Source: Gorsachius magnificus (lineage: Eukaryota; Chordata; Aves; Pelecaniformes; Ardeidae). Taken from it: 64,000 nucleotides of DNA. The stretch is taken from the NCBI GenBank assembly GCA_034008185.1, contig CM067082.1:5564984-5628983 (forward strand). The letters are read 5' to 3'. The translations under genes were made by a program, and so were the position numbers. This document shows positions 38,093 through 51,600 of this stretch, in pieces. The first letter of the stretch is position 1, and each line of letters begins with the position of its first letter. The notes below the pieces were generated by a model. That model searched no databases. It was not told where the DNA came from and saw only the letters and a list, made by a program, of their open reading frames with translations.

Positions 38093-41000
38093 GTGATATG
38101 GGGATGAGGTTTTCCTGCCCTACCCTGGATGAGCCTGGGAGGGGAGAGTCATGCTCCAAGTCCTCATCAGCTTTTCCAAACCTGCTGCTCAAGGAAGGCA
38201 GGGGATGTCTCCAAGCAGAGCCTCAGCGACGTGTGCAGCGTTGCGATGTTGCTGCAATGCTCAGGAGCAATTCTTGTGGATGGTGGAAGGCACTTTTAAT
38301 AAAAAAACCACCATTTACTGCATGCTTCTTTTGAGGAGCTGGGTTGCCACTGGGGTAATCACTCTAATGGAACTGGAAAGGTATCGTGCTACAGTTTTCA
38401 TATTTATGTGATGCTCTCTTTGGCTATTATTTTACTTTTACTGGGTCCAGTATTGTATTTCCCAGTCGGAGCTAAACACTCCCGAGCCCTGGGGATTTTT
38501 GCAATTATTGCCACTGACAGAGCAAACAGGAGGGAGGAATCTAAACCGTTGCTATAGAGGCTGTATATAACACAATACCCGTGGAGCACCGGGCATAATA
38601 ACTGTAACATGAAAAATGAGCTATTGATTCTCTGCCCACTTCTAGGGAATGAAAAATTTCCTCCCAATCCATAAGCCAGTGCGCCGACAGCATCGTCTTC
38701 CCGAGTGCTTTTCCGCAGAGTTCTGACTCCATCCTCTGATCACCATTTAGTTTAGATTAATGAAAATGCATGTGTATTTGAGGTAAAAGCTTGTCGTAGG
38801 CTTATTTAGCGGCTGTGCAGCGTCACCCGCACGATGATTTCATGGCACTTAGGCATGCAAGATGCTGTTTTGACTTTGGTGGGTACTAGTCCTGCCTTAC
38901 GTCTCGGGGAGGAGCGAGGGCTGAATCACAGAAAGCGTCAAGAGGCAATTCTGGCATCCTTACCCATTCAGAGCAGTGTTTCAACCCCTGCATATTCGCC
39001 CTGTGCATAAACATCCTACTTGGTGTGAGCAACGATGTCACAGCTTAAGTGATTTTAGCCTAATTACCCAGGAAATGTTTAGGAAAGATTAACCCTCAAT
39101 CCTGTGTTATAAGTAGAGACAATATGGGAAGTGATCACTCCCATCCTCGCGAGCTAAAATTCAGCTGTTCCCTTTGATGTGATCAACTATTTGGTCATGC
39201 TTGAAATTTTCCTTTTCCTTCTCATTATTGGGATTTTCAGCAATGCCCAGTGCAGGTTTGCTCTGACCTCTTCTGTGTGCAGTGGCCTGGGGGGTGATGG
39301 TCCATGGACACAACTGCCACGAGAACCAACATCAATTTTCCTTTCCTTGACATCCCTCTCATTGGTTTTAGGTAGGAATTATAGGGCAACTAGTCTGCAC
39401 AAGGCAGTATTAGTTCTTTGCAGGCAGCTGAAAGAGAAGCACCGTGTAGATATTAGTAAAACTTGGCTGCTTGTTTCACTGGCATTGGTGCCAGTGTTGT
39501 CTTTGGTTTGCTCCATGCAGATTTGGGACCTTGTGTTTCATTTGGAATTCTGCTTGGGACTGAACCCAAGCTTGGGAAACAACACTGCCAAGTTTTCTCT
39601 GGTTTTGTGTCAAGAGCAACTTTGGATTGAAGCTGGAGCTGAACCAGACACGTGATCTAACTCCTATACTGTCTCATACATTGAGGAAAGCCACTCTTGT
39701 CTAGCCAAAATGGAGTCAGAGGCTGTTATGTATTCCTGATGTAAGATTAAAGTAACATCCACCGACGTTTTTACTCTCCTTTTTATTCTTGGTCTCGCGA
39801 AAGAACATTTGTGGAACAAACCTTCAGTGCGAAGGTTCCAAATGTTCTTTCCCCCCCCACTCCATTTCTGAAGTAGCGCGTTGAAGGATGACTCTGCCCT
39901 TTTCGAGTGCGTGGTTGAAGGATGCAAGAGCAGTGAGCGAAGCCCAGTGGTTGAATGCTAGGTGCTTGGAGCTGCCACATCCCCATAGCCTTGGGGACAG
40001 GTCCCCAAAAGCAGCATCTGACTCCCTCTTTGAATACTTCGAAGTGTTCTGCTGGGCACTGTGCTGAAGGCTGTCACCTGAGCGTAAAATATAAGAAGCC
40101 AAGTAAATTGTTTGATGTGTCAGCATTTCTGTTGATAAAAATAATTAATGGGAAGATTGATTTTGGACTGAATTCCTTCTTCTCTCAGGGAGATATATGA
40201 TCTCACTAAAGGTTTCTTGCTCTTTATTGAGGTATTTCTGCACTATTTGTCACATACCAAAACAGGCATTGCAAAAGAGGATTGGGATGGTATTTTTAAA
40301 CCTGTTTTCAACAAAATCCATAGCATGAGACTCTCAAATGTGAGCAGTGGCTCTGTATAACCCCACAAACAGTCAGGTGGAACAGGCAAATGACTGCTCT
40401 GTATCTGCAAACACCTTTTGTGCCTTGCTGTTACCTCCCTTAGATCATTTTCTCTTCATTGACTCCTGACAAAGCATTTGTGTGCCACTGTGCTGAACAT
40501 TTCTGCCTCAACACTGGGCCTCCGAAACCAGAGAGCCCCTTCCATGGTCCTCTGATGAGCTTTGCCTCCAGCACAGAGGGGAGACCTTAGGCATGGGCCA
40601 TTAGGTTTTATGTTCCTGGCTGCAGCTCCTGTTATTTTTGCTCATGCAAAATATTGTGCTGTTGACAGGAATTAATTTGCCCAAATTGGGAAGACCAAGA
40701 GAGATGGTTCAGGGTATATTTTTTGTTTTGGATGGAGATCCGACTCCCACCTATTCATAAATAACAAGTTTTATTTTTAGCATTTGGATGTAGAGTGATA
40801 AACAGGCATGGGAAAAAAAAAACAACAAACCAACACCCAACCTCATAGTCTGTTTTCAAATGTATAGAGATATCGCTCTATTTTGTGGAGTTTCTGCTAT
40901 CTCTTGTCATATCAATGCGTGTTTCTGAGCTCTGTGCTGAATCAATCTATTTGCTTTCCCTCTTGGGCTGCCTTTCAAGCAACACCTGACCGATGCTGAT

Positions 41001-41528
41001 CAGCCGAGAGAGATGTGATATGTGACCTACCCACTCGACTTGCAGCAAATCAGGCTCCACGCAGTCTATTTTTAGAAGTCTGGTTTCTGTGTTAGGCTCC
41101 TGGAATTCTGTGTTTGCTTCATCTGGAGAATGACAAAAAAAATCTTTTGATTAATTTTAGAGGCAAAGCTCCTTGGAATAAAATTTCATTTAATAATGGA
41201 AGCGCGTTAAAAATTTATATGAGAAACGGGAATTTATGCCTCTGGGAACTTAAATTTAAATACAATCTATGTGAAGCAGACACTCAGGTTGTAATAAACA
41301 CAAGATTCACGTTGAATGTTTGAGCCCTGTTGAGGTCTCCAGTCCCATCCTGTGTAAAAACCTTTCTGCGTAGGAGCTGGTTACCACGCTTCCTACTCAC
41401 AGCCTTTTTCTATTTTCTAGCCTAAGTGAACACATTCCCTCCAGGTTTTTGCTTAGTGGGGTGAAAGCCTCTTACCTTTCTGGTTACCATCTTCTGACCA
41501 TTTTTCCCACTGACCATTCTGACCATTT
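38093..41528. other. Unique DNA, no gene recognised
   Basis: It contains the longest non-repeat open frame of the window (39179-39655, plus, 158 codons). Its N-terminal stretch is hydrophobic but no family is recognised, so it is not called a gene. Stretch 38740-38860 has CpG-containing words in AT-rich surroundings. Three CTGACCATT-type repeats lie at 41492-41530, next to the CR1 start. Confidence 0.6.
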
Positions 41529-41919
41529 TTTGACACTGTCTCCCATAACATCCTCATGGGGAAGCTCAGCAAGTGTGGGTTGGATGAGTGGACAGTGAGG
41601 TGGATTGGGAACTGGCTGAACGACAGGGCTCAGAGGGTTCTGATCGGCGGGGCAGAGTCCAGTTGGAGGCCAGTAGCTAGTGGAGTTCCCCAGGGCTCAG
41701 TACTCGGCCTGGTCTTGTTCAACTTATTCATCAATGACCTGGTCGAGGGGACAGAGTGTACCCTCAGCAAGTTCTCTGATGACACAAAACTGGGAGGAGT
41801 GGCTGATACACCACAGGGCTGTGCTGCCATTCAGCGGGACCTGGACAGGCTGGAGAGTTGGGCGGAACGGAACCTGATGAAGTTCAACACAGGCAAGTGT
41901 TGGGTGCTGCACCTGGGAA
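41529..41919 (+). mobile_element. CR1 LINE, RT-domain part of a split copy
   Basis: The plus frame from 41556 encodes the CR1 reverse transcriptase core: [17 protein letters not shown], then [22 protein letters not shown] and MKFNTGKC. The usual FADD catalytic motif reads FSDD here. The frame is open up to the point where CR1 similarity stops, at CACCTGGGA. Eleven unexplained bases (41920-41930) follow, then the non-CR1 segment. It is 5'-truncated upstream. It is not a host gene, despite its 140-codon frame. Confidence 0.93.
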
Positions 41920-41930
41920 TGTTTAACCCT

Positions 41931-42116
41931 AATTTTCAAGTTCAATCAATCTCTGAATGCAAAGTGGACATACTATGAGTATAGACCTGGGGGCTGAGGG
42001 GAGGGAATAGGCTGGGATAGACTTCACAACACACTCTGCCTTAAATACATAGCTGTCTACCTGGAGTAGGGCAGAGGACTTGGACTTTACTCAGGGAAGG
42101 CCTGGGAACAGAACTC
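41931..42116 (+). repeat. Non-CR1 segment inserted between two CR1 parts, inverted copy of 37915-38092
   Basis: See the partner copy for the shared blocks. Here it lies exactly between the RT part (ending near 41919) and the 3' part (from 42117) of a CR1. It replaces about 430 bp of expected CR1 sequence. The right junction shows a few bases of microhomology (CTC) with the CR1 sequence. Confidence 0.9.
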
Positions 42117-42458
42117 TCATCAACACATACAGATATCTTAAGGGTGGATGTCATGAGGATGGAGCCAGACTCTTCTCTGTGGTGCCCAGTGACAGGACAA
42201 GGGGCAATGGGCACAGACTGAAGCAGAAGAGGTTTCAGTGGAACATGAGGAAGAACTTCTTTACTTTGAGGGTGACAGAGCCCTGGACCAGGCTGCCCAG
42301 GGGGGCTGTGGAGTTTCCTTCTCTGGAGATATTCAAAGCCCGCCTGGACGATGTCCTGTGCAACCTGCTCTGGACGAGCCTGCTTGAGCAGGTGGGTTGG
42401 ACTAGATGATCTCCCAAGGTCCCTTCCAACCCTTGCCGTTCTGTGATTCTGTGATTCC
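42117..42458 (+). mobile_element. CR1 LINE 3' part, right member of the inverted pair
   Basis: The plus strand runs from CATCAACACATACAGATATC through the ORF2 C-terminus ([31 protein letters not shown]) to TTCTGTGATTCTGTGATTCC. It is near-identical in inverse to 37029-37345. The frame is intact over this part. Whether it was originally continuous with 41529-41919 is unclear. Confidence 0.95.
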
Positions 42459-44439
42459 CACTGACCTGTGCTGAGTCTGAAAGTGTGGACCAAACCCAAA
42501 TCTGGTGTTCATGCTGAAATGCCAGCAATGCTGCATGCAACAGAGCGGTGCCCTCTGGACTTGCCTGCATACGTTAGTACAGCTCAGAGGGACGTGTAGG
42601 TATGTCGCTATACAAGCCACCTGGGCCTGGTTAGCCCATCTGCTAGCAGAGAGCCTTCCATGAGCTGCTGGTCCCTAAGCCAGGGGTTTGGGTGGGTGGT
42701 TTTTTTTTTTAGCTGCTAGATATTTACATTTGCATTCTCTTGCTGAAGATTAATATTCTGTCCTCCTCTTCAGTGAATTGCATTTTACTGGTTTTTGGGC
42801 TGAGTTATCAAAATCCCATTGAATTTTAATTTGTGTGCTCCAAATCATCAGTAACATTCTAGTTTGAACGAGTTTTCCTTTATTTTTTCAGTTTATTTTT
42901 TCCGTCCCGCCTAGAACTTAAATTGTCAATGAAAATATTGGCTAGACCTCAGGACTAGCCCTCATGGGTTTCACCTCTTTGAAATATTCTGCAATATTTC
43001 TGGCAACGATACCAGATCTTCAATGATCTCTCTTTAAATACAGATTTTTCAATTCTCTTTAAATCATGTGCGTTACATACAGATTCAGGCCACAAATGGA
43101 AAGGTTGATAGTGAAGTGCCATGGAAAAGGCTATCATCGCTGTTCTTCTACCCCAGCTGGAAGCAGGAAACTCTGTGATTATCAATAATTATTCTCTGGT
43201 TCAGCCCTATTTTGTAGACCTGCCTCAGCCAGCCTTTGAGCTCAGAGCAAGGATTTAAAAGCAGATAACCCACAAAATTTTTCTATCTGTGGCAATATGA
43301 AACAGGGCACCCTGAGGCAGTAGATATTTTTAAAGTTGGGTTTAAGGAAATGAAAAAAAGAGGTGATGTAATTGAATTCTGGGGTCTAAACACAGGGCTG
43401 AGAATCCAGAGCCTTAAAGCTTTACACCTGGCTCAGTGACTCGGCATTGCAAAAGGGAAATTGTGTTCTGGATCACATTGTCTTTTTTAAAAAAAGATAT
43501 GTGTGGGCAAAGTGCACTAATTTACCACTGTGAAGGCATAACATTTTTTAAATTTACTTGTGCCCACACAAGTTGAAATGGAAACTATGATTTTAATGTT
43601 AAGCATTACTTTTTTTTTGTTACCCTGCAAGGTCTGGATCTTGCACTCTTTTCCAATGGGTGCTGGATTTAAATCAGATTTTAGTCTTACATATCAATCT
43701 TATTTTTTCTTCCATCTTTTATTCATTTGCTTCTTGCCTTTTACAACTCTTCTAAAATCTATTTAGTTTTTGTGTTCTGCTTAATATACTCTCCCAATAT
43801 TTAATTTGTTGGAAGTTAACAGCGTTCTGATTGAAATTTCCATCAGCTCAGAAATAGTATGGTAGATGGGGGAAATCTAGGGTATTTTTAAATCTAAAAG
43901 GCTAATTTAGACTAAATGCAAAATGGGTGTGAACAACTGCCTTAGTATTTTCACAATAGCCAACCAGATGCCATCTGGGGGAAAAAAAAATAGCCTGAAT
44001 ATCCTCATTTCTTTTAATGCTAAAACATTGGCAGGTATTGATATATGAGAGGAACTAACTCATTTGAAATAAATTGGGCAGTTCACACTGAACAAAAGGC
44101 ATTCAGCTGCAGTTGCATAAAACATGGTATAGAGAACCCTGGATCCTGGAAAGCAATGTGTGAAATTGCCTCAGAACTGTGTGTTTGTTTGTTAAATTAT
44201 TGTTTTTCTGCAACTATCACCCACTTGTGAGTTTGTTTTTACTGAGATTTTTGTGTCCAACTCTCACTTCCAGTGTGCAGACTGGAGTAACTGCATCTAA
44301 AATTTGGCAGCGCGGGACTGGGGAGTAAGGAGCATGGTACCGTCTGCTCTGACCAGCCTCTCAACAACTCATTTGCACAGACAGAAAAAAAAGTCATAGC
44401 AGAACATTTTTAATATTTGCCCAGAGATAAATTTGGGTT

Positions 44440-44480
44440 TTGCCATGGCGGCAATGGTTTGCCATTGGCATGGCGGTAAG
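44440..44480. promoter_or_regulatory. Cluster of YY1-like ATGGCGG / GCCAT words
   Basis: Two ATGGCGG words and several GCCAT or ATGGC words lie within 40 bp, with a small imperfect inverted repeat (CAATGG...CCATTG). ATGGCGG/GCCAT is the core bound by YY1-type zinc-finger factors in vertebrates. Function is only suggested by the motif. Confidence 0.25.
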
Positions 44481-45599
44481 AAATTTGGTCTTGGTTAAGA
44501 TTGTTGTCTTGAAAACCCTGGAGATTTAAATCCCCTGTAGATGTGGTTGTCATCACAGCAAAGAGACATCACTGAAAGATTTTCTATGGAAGTGAGAGAG
44601 TGAGAAATCTTTGGCAACCAAGGGTGCCTTTTTTCCTGATGTATTTTTAGCATTGATCATGATCTGTTTAAGAACAGGAGTGAAATGTCGGGTTGGATAT
44701 ACCAATTTGTTTTTGTTTCAACAAGGTATTATTTTTCTATTCCTTATGAATATGGCCTGTGTGTAGGTAAAGCTTCCTGCGTAGCTTAGTTAAATCCTCT
44801 CCAAGGATCGGTCCTTCTTCCAGCCCAACTACGCTGTAGTCGCTTGTCAGCTCGTTTGGGGTTTTTTTCCCCCATAATATATCCACCTCAAAACACTCAT
44901 GCTGTTGCTAAGAGCACAGTCTATTATCAAATTTGGTCTCCAGATAAGCAGACACAGAGCCCGATTCAGCTCTGTTAATTCATTAACTGCACAGATGTAA
45001 AGAAGTTGCACAAATATATTATTATTGCAAGTAACGACAGAATCAAGCCTACAGAAAAGCCATCCTTACCACAGTAGTTGGCGGGTTCAGTCAAAGTATG
45101 GAATGAATAGATGCCATCAGTACATACTTGAGGTCATATCCTGAAACTCTTAATATCAGGAAAATTCACTATGGGTGAACTTCTTGAAAGTTCAGTCACT
45201 TTATAGCCTCAGGGTTTGATCCAATCCCATTTCATGAAGAAAATTATTTTGAATTCAATTGGTTAGTACAAGTCACACTAAGAATGATGAGTATTAATTG
45301 TCTCTGTGTATGAGCTTTTTTGATCTGCCAAATGCCTTTGCAAGAAGCATCACATATGGGGGAAAAAAAAAAGGCACTAGGAAATCAAAAGAGGAAGGAG
45401 AAAAGAGCCCCCTATGTGGTCTTTAAGATTCCCTTTTGTATCATGATTTATCGGTCTCTCAGTTTTGTTTCAGGCCCCAGCTTGGAGGACAGTAGCTTAC
45501 AGCCGCAAGGGCTGGCTTGACAGAACTGCATATTGGATCTGTAATGTAGAGGAAGCTGGAAGGAAAGGTGGCTGAGAGTTCAGGAAAATAAGGCAGCCT

Positions 45600-45652
45600 T
45601 TTTTCTTTTCTTTCCTTCTTTCTTTGTTTCTTTCTTTTTTCCTTTTTTTAAA
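45600..45652. repeat. Pyrimidine-rich TTTC-type tract
   Basis: Alternating short T runs and C over about 50 bp. Simple low-complexity DNA. Confidence 0.85.
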
Positions 45653-48600
45653 GAAGTTTGCGTAACATCACACATTTGCCAAGCTATTCCTTTTCTCTAG
45701 GCCATTGAAAGTTTATATCTGCTTGTCCTCATTATATTTTTGCATTGCTTACATTGCTTAGACTTATACAGCAGTCTAACTTCATGTCATTGATTTCTCT
45801 TATTGACCAATAAGCCATAAATCAACAGCAAGATAAACAACTTCCAGTAGTATTGCCATGCATTGATATTTATCTTTACAGTGGATGTGCAACAAGATGA
45901 ATTACAGAAACCCCACCTACACTTGCAACACCTACATGTTTCTCAACTGGTTTTATGCCCGTGCTATCTGGAAGTGGATTTGGCATTAGAAATGTGCCTT
46001 CAAAATATTGATAACAATAAAAAGGCATCCCACTGAATTGATGTAAAATTGTGACTGTAGGAGTTTGTGCATAATTATCTCTCTTCTCTACTGTAAGTGA
46101 TATTTATCTCCCTTAATTTGAATTGCCTGAAAGTCCAGGCTCTGTCCACCACCAGTGGAGCGAGATGAGTAGTCCCAGGGCAATTCTTCCCAACCTACAA
46201 GAACTGCCTGAGAGAGGCGGAACAGGGGGACCTTTGGAAGCATATTTGTCTCCGTGAAGAGAGGATCTTGCTTTTACATGGCTGAAGTTTGAGGAGATGA
46301 ATCCTATTGATGGGAATGATTATATTAGTACTGTATTGTGCTTTAGATGGAGAAGACATTGTAATAGTGCTTCTTTTATGGGGCAGGGCTGAGGAAGAAG
46401 CATATTGTACCTGACTAAAGAACTGTCCTGTGTGGAAATGTACATATAGATTCATTGGGAAGTAAGGACATATCATCAATTTTTTTATCACAGGCCACGA
46501 AGTATCACTCAACTACACTATTACTAGCCTGAAGACGTTAGGGATTTATGTTTCAGTCTTCCAGAAATGTGGGCTTCAGACAGAAAAAGAAGCAAGAAAA
46601 ATCCTAGTGCCCATGGCCCATGTTAAATCATTGCGTAGGTGGAGTTCCCTCAGGAGACGCTATCCTCCCATCTTCCAGAGAAAGCTGAAAAATCCAAAGG
46701 ATGGGAGGCTCAGTTTGTGCTCCAGCATCGTTGTACATTAAAAATAGCGACAGCTGTCTCACATGATGCTCTCCTGGCCGTCGTCTTCCTGGTTTTCGTT
46801 AAAATGCAGAATTTGTTGTTGCCTTCTAAGCTGCTTGGTGCAATGCCCCTTTGAGGAGAGGCTGAGGTTGCTCTGTGCGGCTTGCTCTTCCTTCTTGATA
46901 TTCCCAGCATGGCTTTGTATGGGATAAATAAGTTGGGGAGGCAATTCAACTGGAATTGTTTGAAGAAACGGGTGATTATGATTTTCCACAGTGAATGTAA
47001 GTCTTGGCATTGTCAGACAATAACTCATCCTGGGTTCTTCTGATAAATTGGCTCCATCATGGCTGATGAGTGCTGTATAGCCACAGTGGCTGTGGCAGCG
47101 AATCCTTCAGAATCATTGCAAATGCGTTCATCGCCGAATAAAGCGATTGAGGCATTTTTTTCAGCAAAACCTTCGTGACTGATGCCACAGACCAGTTTGG
47201 CATGACTAAAAAAATCACTCTGTCCATATTTTCATTCAGTATCTCCTCTTCAGCCTTGCAATATCCCTTTAATGAAACCATTTAGGAAAATGATTCTATT
47301 TTGCGATAATACTGGCAGGCCAGGGAGGTTCATGCTTGTTAAGCAAACTGGCTCATACACTGACCAAATCACTGCTGCAATACTCTCTTGGAGAAGGCAT
47401 TTACCACTAAGTGTTTGTTAGCACAGAGAGAACCCAAGCTGCTTCTAAACCTTTGCAAATCTAATACAGAGAAGTCTTATCCTGGAATATCTTTTTAGGA
47501 GGTGAACTCAAGAGCTATTAAGAGGCCAGAGTATTGTTAGCAGGGAGAAGAAAATAAAATACATGCTGAAAAGAGAACATAAGATTAAAGATAATAGTTC
47601 TGCTGTAGGGGCCCCTTTAGGCGATCACGAGAAATAGAATAAGGTTTGTAATATTATTCTCTTTCTCTCATAGCCTAGAGAAGTCTTCATGTGCAAAATA
47701 TTTTTAATCTCATTTTCTATTTCGAGACTCTGTTTCACAAAGTCATTTTTATACATCCCAGTATAAACACTGCAGCAGATTTAAGAGGGATTTTGTGTCT
47801 GTCAAAATTAAGTGCATCAGTCTGTGTGCAAGGCTGGGAAATGTTAGGAGGCAATCATAGTGAAAAACAAACATACAAAAAAGGCAAACATCAAGTATGG
47901 AATAGTTTTATGTTTCAGATAAGTGACTTTATTCCCAAGACTGACTAATGACGGAGGAGAGAGGTTATTCAGTGGTTATCACAGACGATGGATGATTGGG
48001 GCTTTTGGGTTCTTTTTCTTTGCTGACTCATTTTCTGGCCTTTAATGAGTCAAACTCTGTGTCATTGTAGTCTATAAAAATGGGTGTAATAAGGATGTGT
48101 GTCCCAGGAGCATTCCGAGTCTTAATTGACGTTAGTAAAATATTCTGATATTTTTGTTTGAAGACACTAAAATGAAAATAGCATCGCTGACAGAGGCAAC
48201 AGCTCTTTCCGGGTGAACATTTCTTCACAGAACCACACTCTGGTGGACCCAAATCTTTTTCTTTGCTTTCCCTTAGTTTCTCTACTTCATGGGTCAGGAA
48301 GAAAGCTGAATGTTTCCACTGGTGCATCCAGCAATACCACTAGAATCTGTCATTTATATCTTCCCAAATTTCTCTTTCTTTGTCCAGCGTGAATGCTTTT
48401 ATATTGAAATCTAAGGTTGATCCAAATTGAGCTTTCTCCTCGACAGTTGCTGTAGCTCTGCTTTTGTATATGGTGCCAGGTCTTTGGGAGCGTAAATGTG
48501 TTAAGTCCCTCTCCCATGAAAGTCTGGGACAAAATTCCATTGATTTTCAGTAGGGCGGGACTGGATTCAATATTAAGAAAACTCCATTTCCTGCTAATAA

Positions 48601-51600
48601 TCTATTTTGGTCTCCAGACAATTTGCAGAGTTGCCTTTAAAACAGATGTCTAAATCTGATCGTCTGCTTGGTTTGTTCTCTCTAAATAACCTGCAAAAAT
48701 TACATTTATAAGGTTCAGTCCTGCAGATTCTTATCAGCATTGCTGCTGCTCATTCAAAGGTGACTTTTTTATAAATAAGGCTTACTTAGAACAGAGGCTG
48801 GCAGTATCAAGGGCTAAAATTCTTATAGCTGGTTGTATTTCAGACCAAATTTCATGTCCATCAGCTGACTACATTCGCTTTGACTGCAGCAAAGCCTGGT
48901 AAATAGAAAGCAGACGAATGAATTAATAGTGAACTCACCTAGACCAGGAAAGTTTTGAAGAAATGCTAAAAGAAAAGAAAAGGTTTTAGGCAAGTAGAGA
49001 GCATGGCTTGAATGAGAAAATGCATTTGTCATGTTGGAGGGCACTTGGCTTATTTGGTCAGTAATACTTAGAGCAACACCAGCCTGTTCTGAGCAGTAGT
49101 CTGTAAGTTGTACTAAATAGAATATAAACGGGATCTACAAATTCTTTTCAAAGAGGGATTACATAATGCAAATTAAGGGAAGTACTAATAAAGAGGGCTA
49201 GAAATTGTGAAGCAGAGACGTGGTTATGGTACAGGTTCCAGGAAAGACACACTTCAGTGCTGAGCATTTCTCGCAGCATCTTTGATGAGATTATGAGAGG
49301 TTCAGAGCTGGGCAAACACAAATCATAGGAGAAAAATTGGCAGAGATGTGGGGCCTTATTCAGACTGTTTTTCTACAGAAGCCTATCTTTAGCATCTGCA
49401 TTTGAGAAAGTGATCAGTGATTCAGGCCACCTACAAGCCAGCGCTGCCAGACCTGGCTGTCTGCACTGTCAGTGGAGAAAAGCAGTCATGATACCTAAAT
49501 TAGCTACTGGGAGCAGATTATTCTGAATACAGCCCTGAATTTAGGAATGGAAGTAAGTTCTTGTACTATTGAACTAAAGAAAGCTGTTGAAACAGCTGGG
49601 GTCCCAAAAGGATGAAAGTGTGCTTATTGCTTGGCTCCAATTTCCTAATTTAATAACTATGGAAGAACATGAAAATCTGGTTTACTTTAAGGTAAAATTT
49701 AGGGGGAAAAATATAAGGAGAAAATAGAAAGTAATGATGGTTTCTCCAGTGCCCCTACATATTTTGGGCAAGGATTTAAAGTCATGCACAATGGGAAAAT
49801 TCTAGGTATTCAGAGAGGAACCTTAGTACCGCAGCCTGTAGCAAAAAAAGGCCGCATAATTGCATATAGGATTGTGTTTAGCTGATACGGTGATTCCGGC
49901 CAAGATATTTATCAGGAGTCATGTATTCACTGTTGCTCTTTAGCTTTTTAACATGGTTGCTTGTTATCAAGGCGCTTTTGCGTTGTTTTGCTTTTTGTAG
50001 CTGTATTTTGGTTTGAACTCATTGTCACGCTCTAAAATTTTAAATAATAATTGCAGACAGATTTTAGTTGTCCCATGTGGGTCCATTACGCTTACTCTTC
50101 CTTGGTTTGTGTTTTTTTTCTCCTTTATCTGGTTTGTTGTGCTTAGAATTGTGTACACTAATGCCTAATGAATTTCATGGATGAATAAAAAAAACTTGTG
50201 CAAATAAGAGAGGAGACAGAATAGAGAAAAGGGGGGAATTGAGGATGCTTCAGCTCAGAAGCGTAGGAAAAGCTAAGAAAATTGTAGAAGAATACATGTA
50301 TTACACAATTCTCTTTCATATCTGTGACAAAAATGATTTTAGCCTCTTGATTTAAAAAAAAAAATAAAAAAAATTGGAAGTCAGTGGGTGGCTTTTCTAA
50401 TGGCTCAGTGGGTTTTGGCTGACTAATACTCTGAGTCTTAAAGACTATGAGCAACGTACTGTTGTTATCTGTCAGGGAGGACATGATTGCTCTGCCCAAG
50501 AATTAAGCAATGTTTAGGGTGGAATTCACTTCGCCTGATGTTGGGTGGCTACATCTGAGCTAGTCCCTGAGCTCCTGCCAAACCTGGGGGAAACCTCATC
50601 AGATGATACTTTTTTTTTCTTGGAGTGGGGCCCCTGAGGTCAAGAAAATGAATACTGTCGGTCTCTCGATCTCACATCGCTTCAGATAGGCACAAAAGGT
50701 TTGCCTGGTTTTTTAATGAGGTGACGTAATGAGATGCCTTCCAATTCTCCCCACTTTAAATGGAAGGAGTAAGGTGGATCAGAAAGCTCCAGACAAGCTC
50801 AGCTGCAGATGAGGGGTTTGTGACAGTAGAGATCTGCCTCTGGAATGAGCCCGCGGGCAGATGCTGTGCATCCAAGCCTTGACCATCATTAAGAAATAGT
50901 GCTGAACTTCTTCCAAAAAGAAGAAATTACATGAATGGCCTTCACAGGGCTGCTGCTCTCGCTTTCCAGGCAGAAAAAAAAGCCAACCTTGTCAAATAGC
51001 AAAACAAAGAACGATCAAAAAGCTCTTTCTCATTTTGGGTTGTTATCAAGACAGAGGTTGCTGTCAAGAAACCCTAAGGACTTTTGGTATTGATTCTATA
51101 TGGAAGAGCGGGGGAGGTTTTGGTGAAAGGTGGTGGTAAATAAAACACATTTTATGAAAGATGGAGTCAGAGCACAAGAGACTCACTGGAATCCCGTGTG
51201 CTTTCTCTTCCTTACCCGCTGCGCCAGCATCCCTGTCGGGGAGTGTAAAATGGACAGCTGGTCTTTTCCAAGCAAGCCAAAATGATCTTTCTCAACCCAG
51301 TGGATGCAATGGCTGGTATTTCAGACATCAGTTCATGCACTGTGTGGGTGCATGTTGTGTTTATCATTAAGTGTGGAAAAGAACAATTAAATATGTGAAG
51401 TATTAAGTAAGACTTCCAGATTCTCTCCTCAACAACTTCCCAACATGGGCAGCGAGATGTTTTCCACTGAACTCACTGGCTGACAATGCTGGTATTTGTG
51501 CTGCACAGGACTATCTTTCACTCGGCAGTTTTATATGCTAACTTTGATTTCTGCTTTAGCATCTTGGAGAGCCTGACAGTGCAACATGCTTTCTCAACTC

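Noticed and set aside
39179..39655. 158-codon open frame with a hydrophobic N-terminus, longest outside repeats
   Set aside because: No recognisable domain or family. The composition follows the local DNA, and no splice or promoter context could be defended. A frame of this length is plausible by chance in 64 kb.
41556..41978. 140-codon open frame with reverse-transcriptase motifs as a possible host gene
   Set aside because: It is the RT part of a CR1 LINE, 5'-truncated and cut by a foreign segment. Its last codons run into non-CR1 DNA.
42041..42499. 152-codon minus-strand frame
   Set aside because: It is the antisense of the CR1 3' part and the S segment. The same antisense frame appears at 37000-37314 in the inverted copy.
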